A stretch of DNA of 64,000 nt from Vibrio inusitatus (GTDB taxonomy: Bacteria > Pseudomonadota > Gammaproteobacteria > Enterobacterales > Vibrionaceae), in NCBI GenBank assembly GCA_024346935.1, contig AP024879.1, positions 496,001 to 560,000 on the forward strand, given 5' to 3'. The position numbers and the translations under genes are program-made. Of this stretch, positions 1 to 9,094 are shown piece by piece; position 1 is the stretch's first letter, and each line of letters begins with the position of its first letter. Below the pieces are notes generated by a model. It did no database searches and was not told the origin of the DNA. It was given only the letters and a program-made list of their open reading frames with translations.

Positions 1-71
1 CACCAACTGTAGTTGAAGATGATAAACCAAAGAACCCCAAGACAGGGCGTAAGTCTATCGACTTCTTTTAA
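1..71 (+). CDS. 3' end of an unidentified CDS (partial)
   Basis: An open frame enters from the left edge and ends with TAA at 69-71, giving a 22-residue tail that finishes KTGRKSIDFF. It is followed within 20 bp by a strong terminator, which supports a real gene end. The tail is polar and charged, with no recognisable domain. Its family cannot be named from so few residues. Confidence 0.6.
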   Translation, partial: PTVVEDDKPKNPKTGRKSIDFF

Positions 72-89
72 GCGTTTATTATGTGAAAA

Positions 90-115
90 GGGCAACCCAG
101 AGGGTTGCCCTTTTT
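90..115 (+). terminator. Rho-independent terminator
   Basis: A perfect 9-bp stem (GGGCAACCC / GGGTTGCCC) with a 3-nt loop is followed by five T. It ends the gene that enters from the left edge. Confidence 0.9.
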
Positions 116-169
116 GTTATCGTTCTGGTTATACCGATCGTAGTAAATAACTGTTCACCCTAGCTTGTT

Positions 170-251
170 AAAACACTCGATAACGGCGTTAGAATTTTTG
201 ATTGTAGAATAACTACTTATCAGAAAGTTCAGCCTTGTTATCCAGCGTTTT
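170..251. repeat. Dispersed imperfect palindromic intergenic repeat, copy 1
   Basis: About 82 bp that pair with themselves imperfectly. The left end AAAACACTCGATAAC and the right end GTTATCCAGCGTTTT are near inverted copies, and both arms contain a GTTATT/AATAAC-like inner part. A reverse-orientation copy lies at 8906-8988 and shares TAACGGCGTTAGAATTTT and the same ends. It lies between the left-edge gene's terminator and the convergent dehydrogenase gene. It resembles the ERIC/REP class of non-coding palindromes in gammaproteobacteria; the named family is not certain. Confidence 0.7.
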
Positions 252-314
252 GCCTGCGCTATTTCCAACCACTTACTTACTGTGATTGGTATTAAACGGT
301 TGCTTGTACCTAGC

Positions 315-1463
315 TTACGCTACCGCATTGTCTAAAATCTTGTTCATTTCATCGAGGTTAATCGACTGGTTTTCACCAAGAACCGTCATTCCGTGAGATT
401 TAAGTTGCTCTAAAATTGCGGAGATAGTCGCTGCCTTGTCGTTGCCGTGTTCGGTGAGTGTTGTGGGAACATTTAGGCTTTGATAGAAGCCTTCAATTGC
501 ATCAATGGTACGCTCTGCAAGGTCTGTGCCTTCTTGTAGCCCAAATACGTTTTTACCCATTTGTTCCAACTTAGCGCGTTTGAACTCAATTTGATTTCTC
601 AATAGGGAAGGTTGAACGATGGCAAGAGAGCGCGCGTGATCAACGTTGTAAAGAGCTGTTAACTCATGCCCTATCATGTGTGTTGCCCAATCCTGAGGAA
701 CCCCAGCACCAATCAAACCATTTAAAGCTTGGTTTGCTGACCACATCAGATTTGCACGCCAAGAGTCACTATCTCGATTGGAGAAATCATCCCCCAAAGA
801 TTTCAAGTTCTTTAGCAGTGCCTCTGCAAATCCATCCTGTACCATACCGCCAGCAGGTTTAGTAATGTATTGTTCACATACATGAACCCAAGCGTCGACA
901 AGCCCGTTTAGCAACTGCCTTTCTGGTAAGGTCTTCATAGCGTCAGGGTCAAGTACAGCAAACTTAGGCTGTACTAATGGTGATAAAAACCCGGATTTAT
1001 GCTGCGTTGCTTTCTTGGTAACAACGGCACCTTTGTTAGACTCCGAGCCCGTTGCTGGAAGAGTGAGAATTGCTCCAAGCGGTATGGCGTCTGTTACTTT
1101 ATAGTCACCCGTCATAATGTCCCAGCCGTCACCATCATAGAGTGACGCAGCAGCAATATATTTAGTGCCATCGATTACTGAACCGCCCCCTACAGCGAGT
1201 AGGTAGGTGATACCTTCTGCTTTGACGATTTCAACAGCCTTATTAAGGGTTTCTACGGTCGGATTCGGCTCAACGCCAGAAAACTCCTGCCATTGATAGT
1301 TTTCAAGGGCTTTCGCAACTTGATCATAAACCCCATTTTTTTTGATTGAACCGCCGCCGTATATAACCAAAACTTTGCTGTCTGTTGGTATTACAGTATT
1401 GATTGCTGCGATTTGACCTTGGCCAAAGAAGATATTTGTTGGGTTGGAATAACTAAATTGCAT
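315..1463 (-). CDS. YqhD-like iron-containing alcohol (aldehyde) dehydrogenase
   Basis: This 382-residue protein is a group III metal-dependent alcohol dehydrogenase, close in length to E. coli YqhD (387). The NAD(P) loop appears as GGGSVIDGTKYIAAA near residue 93. Likely metal ligands sit in NGLVDAWVHV (Asp and His near 190) and in MIGHELTALYNVDHAR (two His near 265-280). YqhD enzymes use NADPH to reduce short-chain and lipid-derived aldehydes to alcohols in the cytoplasm. The gene follows an AraC-type regulator on the same strand with a 64-bp gap, which recalls the YqhC-YqhD regulator-target pair, although in E. coli those are arranged differently. The natural substrate cannot be read from the sequence. 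Confidence 0.88.
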   Translation of the reverse strand: MQFSYSNPTNIFFGQGQIAAINTVIPTDSKVLVIYGGGSIKKNGVYDQVAKALENYQWQEFSGVEPNPTVETLNKAVEIVKAEGITYLLAVGGGSVIDGTKYIAAASLYDGDGWDIMTGDYKVTDAIPLGAILTLPATGSESNKGAVVTKKATQHKSGFLSPLVQPKFAVLDPDAMKTLPERQLLNGLVDAWVHVCEQYITKPAGGMVQDGFAEALLKNLKSLGDDFSNRDSDSWRANLMWSANQALNGLIGAGVPQDWATHMIGHELTALYNVDHARSLAIVQPSLLRNQIEFKRAKLEQMGKNVFGLQEGTDLAERTIDAIEGFYQSLNVPTTLTEHGNDKAATISAILEQLKSHGMTVLGENQSINLDEMNKILDNAVA

Positions 1464-1527
1464 GGAACATATCCTTTGTCGTTATAGGCATCTGGACAAA
1501 CCTTGATGCATAAATGTAAAGCATTGT

Positions 1528-2316
1528 TTATGGTGTTCTGCGCTCTCGTCTGAACTCTTTAGGTGTACAGCCATAAATACTTTTAAAGGCACTACTAAAG
1601 TGCGTAGCACTGTTAAATCCGCATAAAGAAGCAATATCGGTGACACTTGTACGTCCCGCACGCAAAATAGTAGCGCCTTTGTAGATTCTTTTTTTCTTAA
1701 GCATTTCAGTAAAAGATAAACCATCTTCAGCCAGCCGACGCTTTACCGTGGTCACGGATACCTGTAAGTGTTTTGCAAGCATAGGTAGGTTCTGTTCTTT
1801 ATCCAGTCTCGCGTCCATATACAATGAAACTTTCTCGCTAAAACTGATTTGTGTTGCGTGTTGAATCGCACTTAAAAGAGTTGGGTACTTATCTGTGGTA
1901 TGTGAAAGTAATGCATCTAGCAAATAACATTGAACCTCTTTTTTGCATTCAGATAGTTCACTACTGGCGACTAACGTATCAAGAAGTTGACGCTCGAACG
2001 GATGGGTATCGAACAAACAAATTGATGGTTGGGTTTGTTCTTCACAAGAAGCAGGAGAGAAATTCAACAATACTTCATAGTCGACGAGTAGCAGTGTGGC
2101 TTCAAAAACACTGGCACAATCAATTGAAGTGGTCAGATGCTCTTGAGAAAGAAAGATGAATTGATTTGGCGTAATCTCGGGTTGTTGTTCGCTCTGCATC
2201 AATCTCAAGCAACCGCTATTCACTACAACAAAACCTGCGGGTTTGGTTGGATAGTCTTTTAAGATCAGTTGGGTGTGATTTGAAAAATGTAAGCAAGCAA
2301 AAGGTAACACGTACAA
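1528..2316 (-). CDS. AraC-family transcriptional regulator
   Basis: 262 residues with a variable N-terminal half (effector or dimer region) and a C-terminal AraC double helix-turn-helix from about residue 160. The first helix pair lies in LPMLAKHLQVSVTTVKRRL and the second in SVTDIASLCGFNSATHFSSAFKSIYGCTPKEFRRER, the family signature. It sits directly upstream of the YqhD-like dehydrogenase on the same strand and probably controls it, perhaps in response to aldehydes. The effector is unknown. Confidence 0.88.
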   Translation of the reverse strand: MYVLPFACLHFSNHTQLILKDYPTKPAGFVVVNSGCLRLMQSEQQPEITPNQFIFLSQEHLTTSIDCASVFEATLLLVDYEVLLNFSPASCEEQTQPSICLFDTHPFERQLLDTLVASSELSECKKEVQCYLLDALLSHTTDKYPTLLSAIQHATQISFSEKVSLYMDARLDKEQNLPMLAKHLQVSVTTVKRRLAEDGLSFTEMLKKKRIYKGATILRAGRTSVTDIASLCGFNSATHFSSAFKSIYGCTPKEFRRERRTP

Positions 2317-2421
2317 ATTCCTAATTGCGAGGATAGATTGATTCTATCTTAGATTTGCTCTGGATGGTAAAGAGTTTACTTAAGTGTATGAAATTTAGGA
2401 ATGTAGTGAGGATCGAAGATA

Positions 2422-2451
2422 CCCATAGAGTAGTGATGACTACTCTATGGG
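2422..2451. terminator. Hairpin after rnb, weak terminator
   Basis: A perfect 12-bp stem (CCCATAGAGTAG and its complement) with a 6-nt loop lies just after the rnb stop on the minus strand. No good T-run follows on either strand, so it may stabilise the mRNA 3' end rather than terminate alone. Confidence 0.45.
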
Positions 2452-2463
2452 AGGGGACGCAGG

Positions 2464-4449
2464 TTAAGCGTCTTGCTTAGGTAGGTCAGCAAAAACTTCT
2501 GTTGGTTTCGCTACCATATTACGCTTATCAATATTCACATCAGAAAGAACGACTTCTACGATGTCGCTAAGTTTGTAGATAACTTCTTTGTCGATAGAAA
2601 TCGTTCCTTGATCGGCACTTGATTCGATACGTTCTTTATTGTCCATAATTAGAGAATTAGGAACAAAAGCAGCCGCGCCGTTTTCAATCAAGCGTACGCG
2701 CATACCACTTCGACCAATATCAAAGATTTCACCTTTGAATTTAGTCTGAGCTTCTACGTCTTGTTTCAGCGTGCGGGCATATAACCAATCGCTTACTTTA
2801 CGCTCTGCCATTCTGTGGTGTTTGCGGTGAATTGCCAGTTCATCGCCTACTTCATCATCAGGGATTTGCACAGGTTCTTTGTTCAGAATTACCGCTTTAA
2901 GAAGGCGATGATTGACCATGTCACTGTATTTACGAATAGGAGACGTCCACGTTGCGTAAATATCTAACCCCATAGCAAAGTGTGGTGCAGGCTTGTTACC
3001 CATTTCTCCGTAGCTTTGATGCTTACGAATTCGGTTGTCTAGATACTGAGTTTCTTGGTTATTTAGCCAGCGGCGTAGGGCAGTAAACCCGTCAAGCGTG
3101 ATAACATTATCAGCGTTGAAGCCTTCTGCACCGTGCTCTGTGATTAAGTCGATAACGTTAGAAACTTTATCTTCTTTAAGGCCAGCATGAGTATTAAATA
3201 TACCCATATTAAGTTTGTCGCTTAGCACTCGACCGGCACAAATATTAGCGGTGATCATTGCTTCTTCAACTAACTTGTTGGCGGAGCGGCGCATATCTGA
3301 GTGAATCGCAATCACATCGTTATCTTCACTCAGCTCAAAACGATAATCTGGACGATCAGGGAAGATAACAGCATTGTTTTCTCTCCACTCACTGCGGGCC
3401 TTCGCCATTTCTGCAAGATCGTTCACAATCGCTGCAATTTCTTTGCTTGGTGTCCACTTTTCACAACTGCCGGTTTCAAGGAAGTCAGAAACATTGTTGT
3501 AAGCGAGTCGAGCGTGAGATTTGATGTTGGCAGCAAAGAAACGAATATCATCTTGGATAGTACCATCGCTATTAACTGTCACGGTGCAACATAGAGCAGG
3601 GCGCTCTTCGTCTTGGATAAGAGAGCACAGGTTATCAGCAAGATCGCGAGGCAACATCGGGATATTACGGCCGGGCAAGTAAATGGTAAAACCACGCTCG
3701 CGAGCCACTTTATCCATTTGATCATCTGGAGTGATGTAAGCGGTAGGATCGGCTATTGCGATCGTCAACTCGAAGTTACCTTTGGCTGTTTTACGAGCAT
3801 ACAGAGCATCATCCATATCCTTCGTTGACTCACCATCGATGGTGACAAAAGGAATATGTGTGAGATCTTCTCGGACTAAGTCTGCATCATCGTGAAGCTT
3901 CCAGTCATCAATACCGGTAGGCTCAGAATTTGGTAAATCATTTTCTGCTAGGGTTACCCACCAAGGAGCAATCTTGTCGTTCGCATCCGTAATTTTTTCA
4001 GTAATTTCAACCATGAAATCATTATCACCCTTAAGAGGGTGTTGAATGACTTTAGCGACAACCCAATCACCTTCAGCAAACATGTCATGCTTTAGGCCTT
4101 TAGCTGTTTTGGCTTTTAGAGATAGATTACGTAGTTGCGGTTGGTCAGGTACAACGTTGAGACGGCCCTTAAACAGCTTAATACGACCAATGAAACGAGT
4201 GACGGCTTGTTCAACCAACTGATCTGGTTCTGCGAATTCTTTGTCATTCTCAGTGCGAATAAGAGCAACGACTCTGTCACCGTGCATACACTTTTTCATG
4301 TGCGGCGGCGGGATGAAATAGCTTGTCTTGCTATCGACTTCTAAAAAGCCAAACTTTTTGTCGGTCGCCTTGATTGTCCCTTCTTTGGTAGGGATAGTTT
4401 CTTTGATCTGCTGTTTTAGTTGAGCAAGCAACGGATTGTCTGCAAACAT
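2464..4449 (-). CDS. rnb: Exoribonuclease II
   Basis: 661 residues, close to E. coli RNase II (644). It is a processive, hydrolytic 3'-to-5' exoribonuclease of mRNA decay. Order: two cold-shock-type RNA-binding domains (about 1-180), the RNB catalytic domain (about 190-520) and a C-terminal S1 domain (about 560-645). The catalytic acidic cluster is visible as [16 protein letters not shown] near residue 205, where four Asp bind Mg2+. Further RNB motifs include [11 protein letters not shown] and the late [15 protein letters not shown]. The gene is divergent from deaD, so the roughly 400 bp between them carries both promoters. The start ATG at 4449 gives the expected N-terminus. Confidence 0.95.
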   Translation of the reverse strand: MFADNPLLAQLKQQIKETIPTKEGTIKATDKKFGFLEVDSKTSYFIPPPHMKKCMHGDRVVALIRTENDKEFAEPDQLVEQAVTRFIGRIKLFKGRLNVVPDQPQLRNLSLKAKTAKGLKHDMFAEGDWVVAKVIQHPLKGDNDFMVEITEKITDANDKIAPWWVTLAENDLPNSEPTGIDDWKLHDDADLVREDLTHIPFVTIDGESTKDMDDALYARKTAKGNFELTIAIADPTAYITPDDQMDKVARERGFTIYLPGRNIPMLPRDLADNLCSLIQDEERPALCCTVTVNSDGTIQDDIRFFAANIKSHARLAYNNVSDFLETGSCEKWTPSKEIAAIVNDLAEMAKARSEWRENNAVIFPDRPDYRFELSEDNDVIAIHSDMRRSANKLVEEAMITANICAGRVLSDKLNMGIFNTHAGLKEDKVSNVIDLITEHGAEGFNADNVITLDGFTALRRWLNNQETQYLDNRIRKHQSYGEMGNKPAPHFAMGLDIYATWTSPIRKYSDMVNHRLLKAVILNKEPVQIPDDEVGDELAIHRKHHRMAERKVSDWLYARTLKQDVEAQTKFKGEIFDIGRSGMRVRLIENGAAAFVPNSLIMDNKERIESSADQGTISIDKEVIYKLSDIVEVVLSDVNIDKRNMVAKPTEVFADLPKQDA

Positions 4450-4848
4450 CTATCTTTATCTTAATGAAATAACCGGCACACTATAATGATTTCGGTGCTT
4501 TTTAGCCAGTCCTGGTGAATAACTGAGCGCAATTTAACCAGTTGCGCACTACACTGTACTGCGTATTGAAAAATAAGGTCCGCATGTACAGCACCAAGAG
4601 ATCAATTTACGAGCCAGAAATGACAGTTTGACGACAAATTGATTTAAATTTGTGACGGAACTCAATTTTTTCTAGCTTTCTATGTGGTTTTAGTGCAGAA
4701 TGCGCCTCCTTCGACTTTGTCCCTAGCGGCTTGATGCGTTTTATATACTTATCCCTTCTGAAAGGATTTAGTGTGTATTGCTGGATCGGTGTATGAATTT
4801 AGAGAGCACCTGGGACCGTTTTTATGAACACATTATAGTGGGATCCCG
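4450..4848. other. rnb-deaD divergent intergenic region and long deaD leader
   Basis: A 399-bp non-coding stretch. No small ORF with a ribosome binding site was found. It should hold two divergent promoters, but no confident -35/-10 pair could be assigned. AT-rich DNA near 4630-4680 and a TATACT at 4744 are candidates. A long deaD 5' leader would fit cold-shock control known for deaD/csdA in other gammaproteobacteria; that is inference. Confidence 0.5.
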
Positions 4849-6774
4849 ATGCAAGAATCTGAAATTAAATTCAGCGATTTAGAACTTAACGAACAAATCC
4901 TATCTGCTCTTGATGGCATGGGCTTTGTTTCTCCTACACCTATTCAAGCAGCTTCTATTCCTTTGCTTCTTGAAGGTAAGGACGCGCTAGGTAAAGCGCA
5001 AACAGGTACTGGTAAAACTGCTGCCTTCTCTCTTCCTCTTCTTCATAAACTGGAACTAGACCAGCGTAAGCCGCAAGCGATTATCCTTGCACCAACGCGT
5101 GAGCTAGCAATCCAGGTAGCAGCAGAAATTAAAAACCTTGGTAAGAACATCCGTGGTCTTAAGGTTCTTGAAATCTACGGCGGTGCTTCAATCGTTGACC
5201 AAATGCGTGCTCTTAAGAACGGCACTCATATCGTTGTTGGTACTCCAGGTCGTGTACAAGACTTGATCAACCGTGACCGTCTGCACCTTGACGAAGTAAA
5301 TACGTTCGTTCTTGATGAAGCGGACGAAATGCTAAACATGGGCTTCGTAGAAGACGTTACCGCTATCCTTGAGCACGCTCCTGCGTCTGCTCAGCGCGTA
5401 TTGTTCTCTGCAACTATGCCTCCAATGCTTAAGAAAATTGTTGAGCGCTTCTTGCGTGATCCTGCATTTGTTGATGTTGCTGGTAAGAACCACACTGTTG
5501 ACAAAGTAGAGCAACAATTCTGGGTAGTTAAAGGTATCGAGAAAGACGAAGCAATGACTCGTATTCTTGAAACTGAAGAAACTGATGCTTCTATCGTATT
5601 CGTGCGTACTCGTCAAGACACTGAGCGTCTAGCTAGCTACCTAGCAGACCGTGGCTTTAAAGTAGCTGCACTTCACGGTGACATTCCACAGTCACAACGT
5701 GAGCGTACTGTAGACAACATTAAACGTGGCGTTATCGATATCCTAGTAGCAACTGATGTTGTTGCTCGTGGTCTTGATGTACCTCGTATTACTCACGTAT
5801 TTAACTACGACATTCCATTTGATGTTGAATCTTACATCCACCGTATTGGCCGTACTGGTCGTGCTGGACGTAAAGGTAAAGCGATCCTACTTGTTCGCAC
5901 TAACCAAATGCGCATGCTTCGTACCATTGAGCGCGTAACTAAGTCAGCAATGGAAGAAATTCAACTTCCTCTGCGTGATCAAGTTGCAGAAGCTCGTCTG
6001 AAAAAATTAGGTCTTGAGCTTCAAGCAGATACAGAGCACTCTTCTCTAGAGAAATTCTCTGAACTTGTAGAAAAACTACAGACTAACCTAGAAATTGATG
6101 CTGCAACTCTAGCTGCGATTCTACTTCGTCGCCAACAAGGCAAGCGTCCGTTGTTCTACGTTGGTGAAGACCCAATGACTTCTGCTATCGCACGTGATAA
6201 GAAGCGTCGTGCAGAACGTCGTGAAGGCGGTCGTGATGGTCGTGATGGTGGTCGCGAAGGTGGTCGTAGCTACGGCGGCGAAACTAAAGACTGGGATACT
6301 TACCAACTACAAGTTGGTCGTGACCAAGGTGTTCAGGTTAAAGACATCGTTGGTGCTCTAGCAAACGAACTGGGCCTAACTAAAGGTTCTATCGGTGCGA
6401 TCAAATTGGCTCAAGGCCATACATTTGTTCAGCTACCAAAAGCGATGAACTCTGAAACTGCCGGTAAACTGAGCAAGCTACGTATTCGCCAAAAAGAAAC
6501 TGCAGCTGTAGTTTGTGATTTTGATGACTTCCGCGAGTCTCGTGGTGGACGTCGTGATGGCGGTGGTCGTCGTGATGGCGGACGTGGTCAACGTGAAGGT
6601 GGCGGTTACCGTGGCAACCGTGAAGGTGGTGGCTATCGTGGCAACCGTGAAGGCGGTGGCAATCGTGAAGGCGGCCGTGATGGCGAGCGTCGTTTCGATC
6701 GTAACCGTGGTAGTGACAACCGTGGTGCCCATCGTGGTGAACGTGGTAACTCTCGCCGTACTACTGCAGAGTAA
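4849..6774 (+). CDS. deaD: DEAD-box ATP-dependent RNA helicase DeaD (CsdA)
   Basis: 641 residues, matching DeaD (about 630). The helicase core occupies about 1-370: Q motif FSDLELNEQILSAL, Walker A AQTGTGKT, DEAD motif VLDEADEML, SAT motif LFSATMPP, and HRIGRTGRAGR in domain 2. A DbpA-like RNA-binding domain follows (about 480-560), then an Arg/Gly-rich disordered tail with tandem GGGYRGNRE units. DeaD unwinds structured RNA during 50S ribosome assembly and cold adaptation and joins cold-shock degradosomes. It is divergent from rnb. The long leader and the terminator at 6796 suggest a monocistronic unit. Confidence 0.95.
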   Translation: MQESEIKFSDLELNEQILSALDGMGFVSPTPIQAASIPLLLEGKDALGKAQTGTGKTAAFSLPLLHKLELDQRKPQAIILAPTRELAIQVAAEIKNLGKNIRGLKVLEIYGGASIVDQMRALKNGTHIVVGTPGRVQDLINRDRLHLDEVNTFVLDEADEMLNMGFVEDVTAILEHAPASAQRVLFSATMPPMLKKIVERFLRDPAFVDVAGKNHTVDKVEQQFWVVKGIEKDEAMTRILETEETDASIVFVRTRQDTERLASYLADRGFKVAALHGDIPQSQRERTVDNIKRGVIDILVATDVVARGLDVPRITHVFNYDIPFDVESYIHRIGRTGRAGRKGKAILLVRTNQMRMLRTIERVTKSAMEEIQLPLRDQVAEARLKKLGLELQADTEHSSLEKFSELVEKLQTNLEIDAATLAAILLRRQQGKRPLFYVGEDPMTSAIARDKKRRAERREGGRDGRDGGREGGRSYGGETKDWDTYQLQVGRDQGVQVKDIVGALANELGLTKGSIGAIKLAQGHTFVQLPKAMNSETAGKLSKLRIRQKETAAVVCDFDDFRESRGGRRDGGGRRDGGRGQREGGGYRGNREGGGYRGNREGGGNREGGRDGERRFDRNRGSDNRGAHRGERGNSRRTTAE

Positions 6775-6795
6775 TCTAACGTAATTTAGATTTAG

Positions 6796-6826
6796 AAACC
6801 GGGGCATTATGCCCCGGTTTTTTTTC
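6796..6826 (+). terminator. Rho-independent terminator after deaD
   Basis: A GC-rich stem (ACCGGGGC / GCCCCGGT) with a short ATTAT loop is followed by eight T. Confidence 0.92.
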
Positions 6827-7014
6827 GTCTGAATAAAAAGCAAAGAGAAATAGCCGGGATATGTATTATTATTTATGGCTTTTTTAAGAGTCAAAAGTGA
6901 AGACTTAGCTTGCATAACTAGAGCTGAATTACCTTATAAAGCCCCGCACAGGCTTAAAAATAGTTGAATTTATCTAGTCGATAATAAATTTCAGGCGTTA
7001 AATAAATTTGCAGG

Positions 7015-7028
7015 TTGATCAAGATCAA
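7015..7028 (+). promoter_or_regulatory. FNR binding site upstream of ackA
   Basis: TTGATCAAGATCAA fits the FNR consensus TTGAT-N4-ATCAA exactly. It lies 112 bp before the ackA start. AT-rich -10-like sequences (TACTAT at 7047, TTTAAC at 7051) lie about 38-41 bp from its centre to a predicted start site, which fits a class II activator position. This predicts oxygen-limited induction of acetate kinase. Confidence 0.7.
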
Positions 7029-7140
7029 AGTATCTTATTTTGTCATACTATTTAACTAAAAAAAATTTGAATAATTTTCAAATTATTTGATAATCATAAA
7101 CACAGATTGAATGCCCCCTCGTCTAATTAGGATTTAACTC

Positions 7141-8334
7141 ATGTCAAACAAGAACGTACTCGTTATCAATTCAGGCAGCTCTTCTCTAAAGTTTGCTGTT
7201 ATCGACTCTGAATCTGGTGAAGCGCTAGTCAGTGGACTAGGTGAGTGTTTTGGTCTTCCGGAAGCGACCGTCGAATGGAAATTTAACGGTGAGAAGTCTA
7301 AAGAAGCGATCACTGCTCCTGACAATCATCATCAAGAAGCGATTAATCGCATTGTGAAATTGATGGATGAGCTTTCTCTAAAAGAAACCATTGTTGCTGT
7401 AGGTCACCGTATTGTTCATGGTGGTGAGAAATTCACTAGTACTGTTCGAATTGACGATGCTGTGCTGGCAGAAATTGAGAATCTGTCGGATCTAGCTCCT
7501 CTACACAACCCTGCTGGTGCGAAAGGTATTCGTGCAGCAATGGCTGCTTACCCATCTCTACCTCAGTTTGCTGTATTTGATACTGCATTCCACCAAACAA
7601 TGCCACAGAAGGCGTTTACGGGTGCTATTTCTCATGAGCTTTACAAAGAGTACGGTATCCGTCGCTACGGTTTCCACGGCACTAGCCATTACTATGTAAG
7701 CCGTGAAGCTGCGAAAATGCTGAACAAGCCAGTTGAAGAATCTAACTTCATTACTGTGCATCTTGGTAACGGTGCGTCAGTTTGTGCAATCTCTAATGGT
7801 GAGAGTGTTGATACTTCAATGGGCTTCACGCCACTTGCTGGCCTAATGATGGGTACTCGTTCAGGTGACCTTGACCCTGGCATCATTGAGTTCTTGATGA
7901 AGAAAGGCTGGACTCCAGAGCAAGTATTCGAAACTCTTAACAAAAAATCAGGTTTCTTGGGTGTATCCGGCGTAACTTCTGACGCTCGCGGTATTCTAGA
8001 GGCAATGGACGAAGGTCACGAAGGTGCTAAGCTAGCATTTGAAGTATTTACTTACCGTGTTGCTAAGTACATTGGTTCTTACATGATTCCTCTAAGCTCT
8101 TTGGATGCAGTCATCTTTACTGGCGGTATCGGTGAAAATGCTCTAGATATCCGTAGTGAAATCTTGACTAACCTAGCCCTACTTGGCTTTGTTGAAGACC
8201 GAGCGGGTAACGAAGCAGCACGCTTTGGTGCTGCAGGTCAAATTGCAGAATCTAAGCTTTTAGGTGCGAAAGTGCTAGTGGTACCTACGAACGAAGAATT
8301 CGTAATTGCTAAGCAATCTGTAGAGCTTCTATAA
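7141..8334 (+). CDS. ackA: Acetate kinase
   Basis: 397 residues, the usual length of AckA. It converts acetyl phosphate and ADP to acetate and ATP, and the reverse. Family motifs are present in order: VINSGSSSLKF at the N-terminus, GHRIVHGG near 88, FDTAFHQTMP near 147, YGFHGTSH near 178, HLGNGAS near 207, FTGGIGENA near 328 and PTNEEFVI near the end. An AGGA ribosome binding site precedes the ATG. No pta gene is adjacent, unlike the usual ackA-pta operon, so this may be a second stand-alone acetate kinase. An FNR site upstream and a terminator downstream support a single-gene unit used in fermentation. Confidence 0.95.
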   Translation: MSNKNVLVINSGSSSLKFAVIDSESGEALVSGLGECFGLPEATVEWKFNGEKSKEAITAPDNHHQEAINRIVKLMDELSLKETIVAVGHRIVHGGEKFTSTVRIDDAVLAEIENLSDLAPLHNPAGAKGIRAAMAAYPSLPQFAVFDTAFHQTMPQKAFTGAISHELYKEYGIRRYGFHGTSHYYVSREAAKMLNKPVEESNFITVHLGNGASVCAISNGESVDTSMGFTPLAGLMMGTRSGDLDPGIIEFLMKKGWTPEQVFETLNKKSGFLGVSGVTSDARGILEAMDEGHEGAKLAFEVFTYRVAKYIGSYMIPLSSLDAVIFTGGIGENALDIRSEILTNLALLGFVEDRAGNEAARFGAAGQIAESKLLGAKVLVVPTNEEFVIAKQSVELL

Positions 8335-8354
8335 GTTAAAGCGAACAAACTTTG

Positions 8355-8383
8355 AAAGGCGACCTTAGGGTCGCCTTTTTTCA
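8355..8383 (+). terminator. Rho-independent terminator after ackA
   Basis: The stem AAAGGCGACC / GGTCGCCTTT with a short loop runs directly into a T-run. Confidence 0.92.
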
Positions 8384-8451
8384 TTCTAATCAGTGTCGCT
8401 AAACGCTTTGGTTACCTGTACACTGCATTTTTGAAAATTGTGAGAGAAGTC

Positions 8452-8787
8452 ATGTCTAAATTTTTCTATCGTGGTACCCCTGATATCATGAGTAACTACG
8501 GAAAAAGTGGTTACAACCCAGAACCTACGCTTAAGTTAGGTAGTGAAGGGGCACCGTTGTCTCTTACAGTTGTTAGTGAAGAACGCAAACTTGAGGTGAA
8601 AGCCTTGGTGGATCAGAACAAACTGTTTGCTAATATCGAAGTGGACTCAACTGTTGATGAGAACATCGCTGAGTTAGAGACGATACTTAATAAGCCGAAG
8701 ACTCAACGCTTCGAAAAAACGCCAGAACGTAACGACCCTTGTAGTTGTGGTAGTGGTAAGAAGTATAAAAAGTGCTGTGGCCGCTAA
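8452..8787 (+). CDS. SEC-C metal-binding motif protein (PBPRA1643-like)
   Basis: 111 residues from the ATG at 8452, chosen over an upstream in-frame TTG because GAGAGAAG precedes it. The N-terminus MSKFFYRGTPDI and the C-terminal zinc-binding SEC-C motif NDPCSCGSGKKYKKCCGR match a small Vibrionaceae/Shewanella family of unknown role. The four Cys/His-type ligands are intact. SEC-C motifs bind zinc and occur in SecA and many stand-alone proteins, so function cannot be deduced. It lies between two terminators, so it is transcribed alone. Confidence 0.85.
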   Translation: MSKFFYRGTPDIMSNYGKSGYNPEPTLKLGSEGAPLSLTVVSEERKLEVKALVDQNKLFANIEVDSTVDENIAELETILNKPKTQRFEKTPERNDPCSCGSGKKYKKCCGR

Positions 8788-8816
8788 TCACCAATACTAT
8801 AATCGCTTCTCTTAAG

Positions 8817-8838
8817 CCGTCCAATGGACGGTTTTTTT
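8817..8838 (+). terminator. Rho-independent terminator after the SEC-C gene
   Basis: CCGTCC-AAT-GGACGG is followed by seven T. Confidence 0.9.
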
Positions 8839-8905
8839 ATGCTCGTAGGATTAAATAAAGAACGTGTCACTCTTTGTATTCCAATCACTCTAAGATATCG
8901 AAGAG

Positions 8906-8988
8906 AAAACACTCGAAAACAAAGCCGAATCTTTCGATAGCTAGTTATTTTTTTAATCCAAAATTCTAACGCCGTTATCCAGTGTTTT
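8906..8988. repeat. Dispersed imperfect palindromic intergenic repeat, copy 2
   Basis: An 83-bp imperfect palindrome with ends AAAACACTCGAAAAC and GTTATCCAGTGTTTT. Its right half is the reverse complement of the left half of the copy at 170-251 (shared TAACGGCGTTAGAATTTT), so the copies are in opposite orientations. It lies between the SEC-C gene and the convergent antiporter gene. The rest of the 8839-9094 gap shows only a weak hairpin near 9030-9056. Confidence 0.7.
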
Positions 8989-9094
8989 CACTGGCTAGCC
9001 ACATCGGTGATTGATTACGATTGTCATTACCAAACCTATTTTTTGAATAGGTTCGGTTGTTCTGAAAATGATACTTTCTCAGTGATCAGGTCAA

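Noticed and set aside
6515..6784. Val-rich 89-residue frame within deaD
   Set aside because: A frame-shifted shadow of the Gly/Arg repeat; no start signal.
6478..6915. Thr-rich 145-residue open frame on the minus strand over deaD
   Set aside because: It is the complement of the Arg/Gly-rich repeat tail of deaD, with no ribosome binding site and low-complexity composition.
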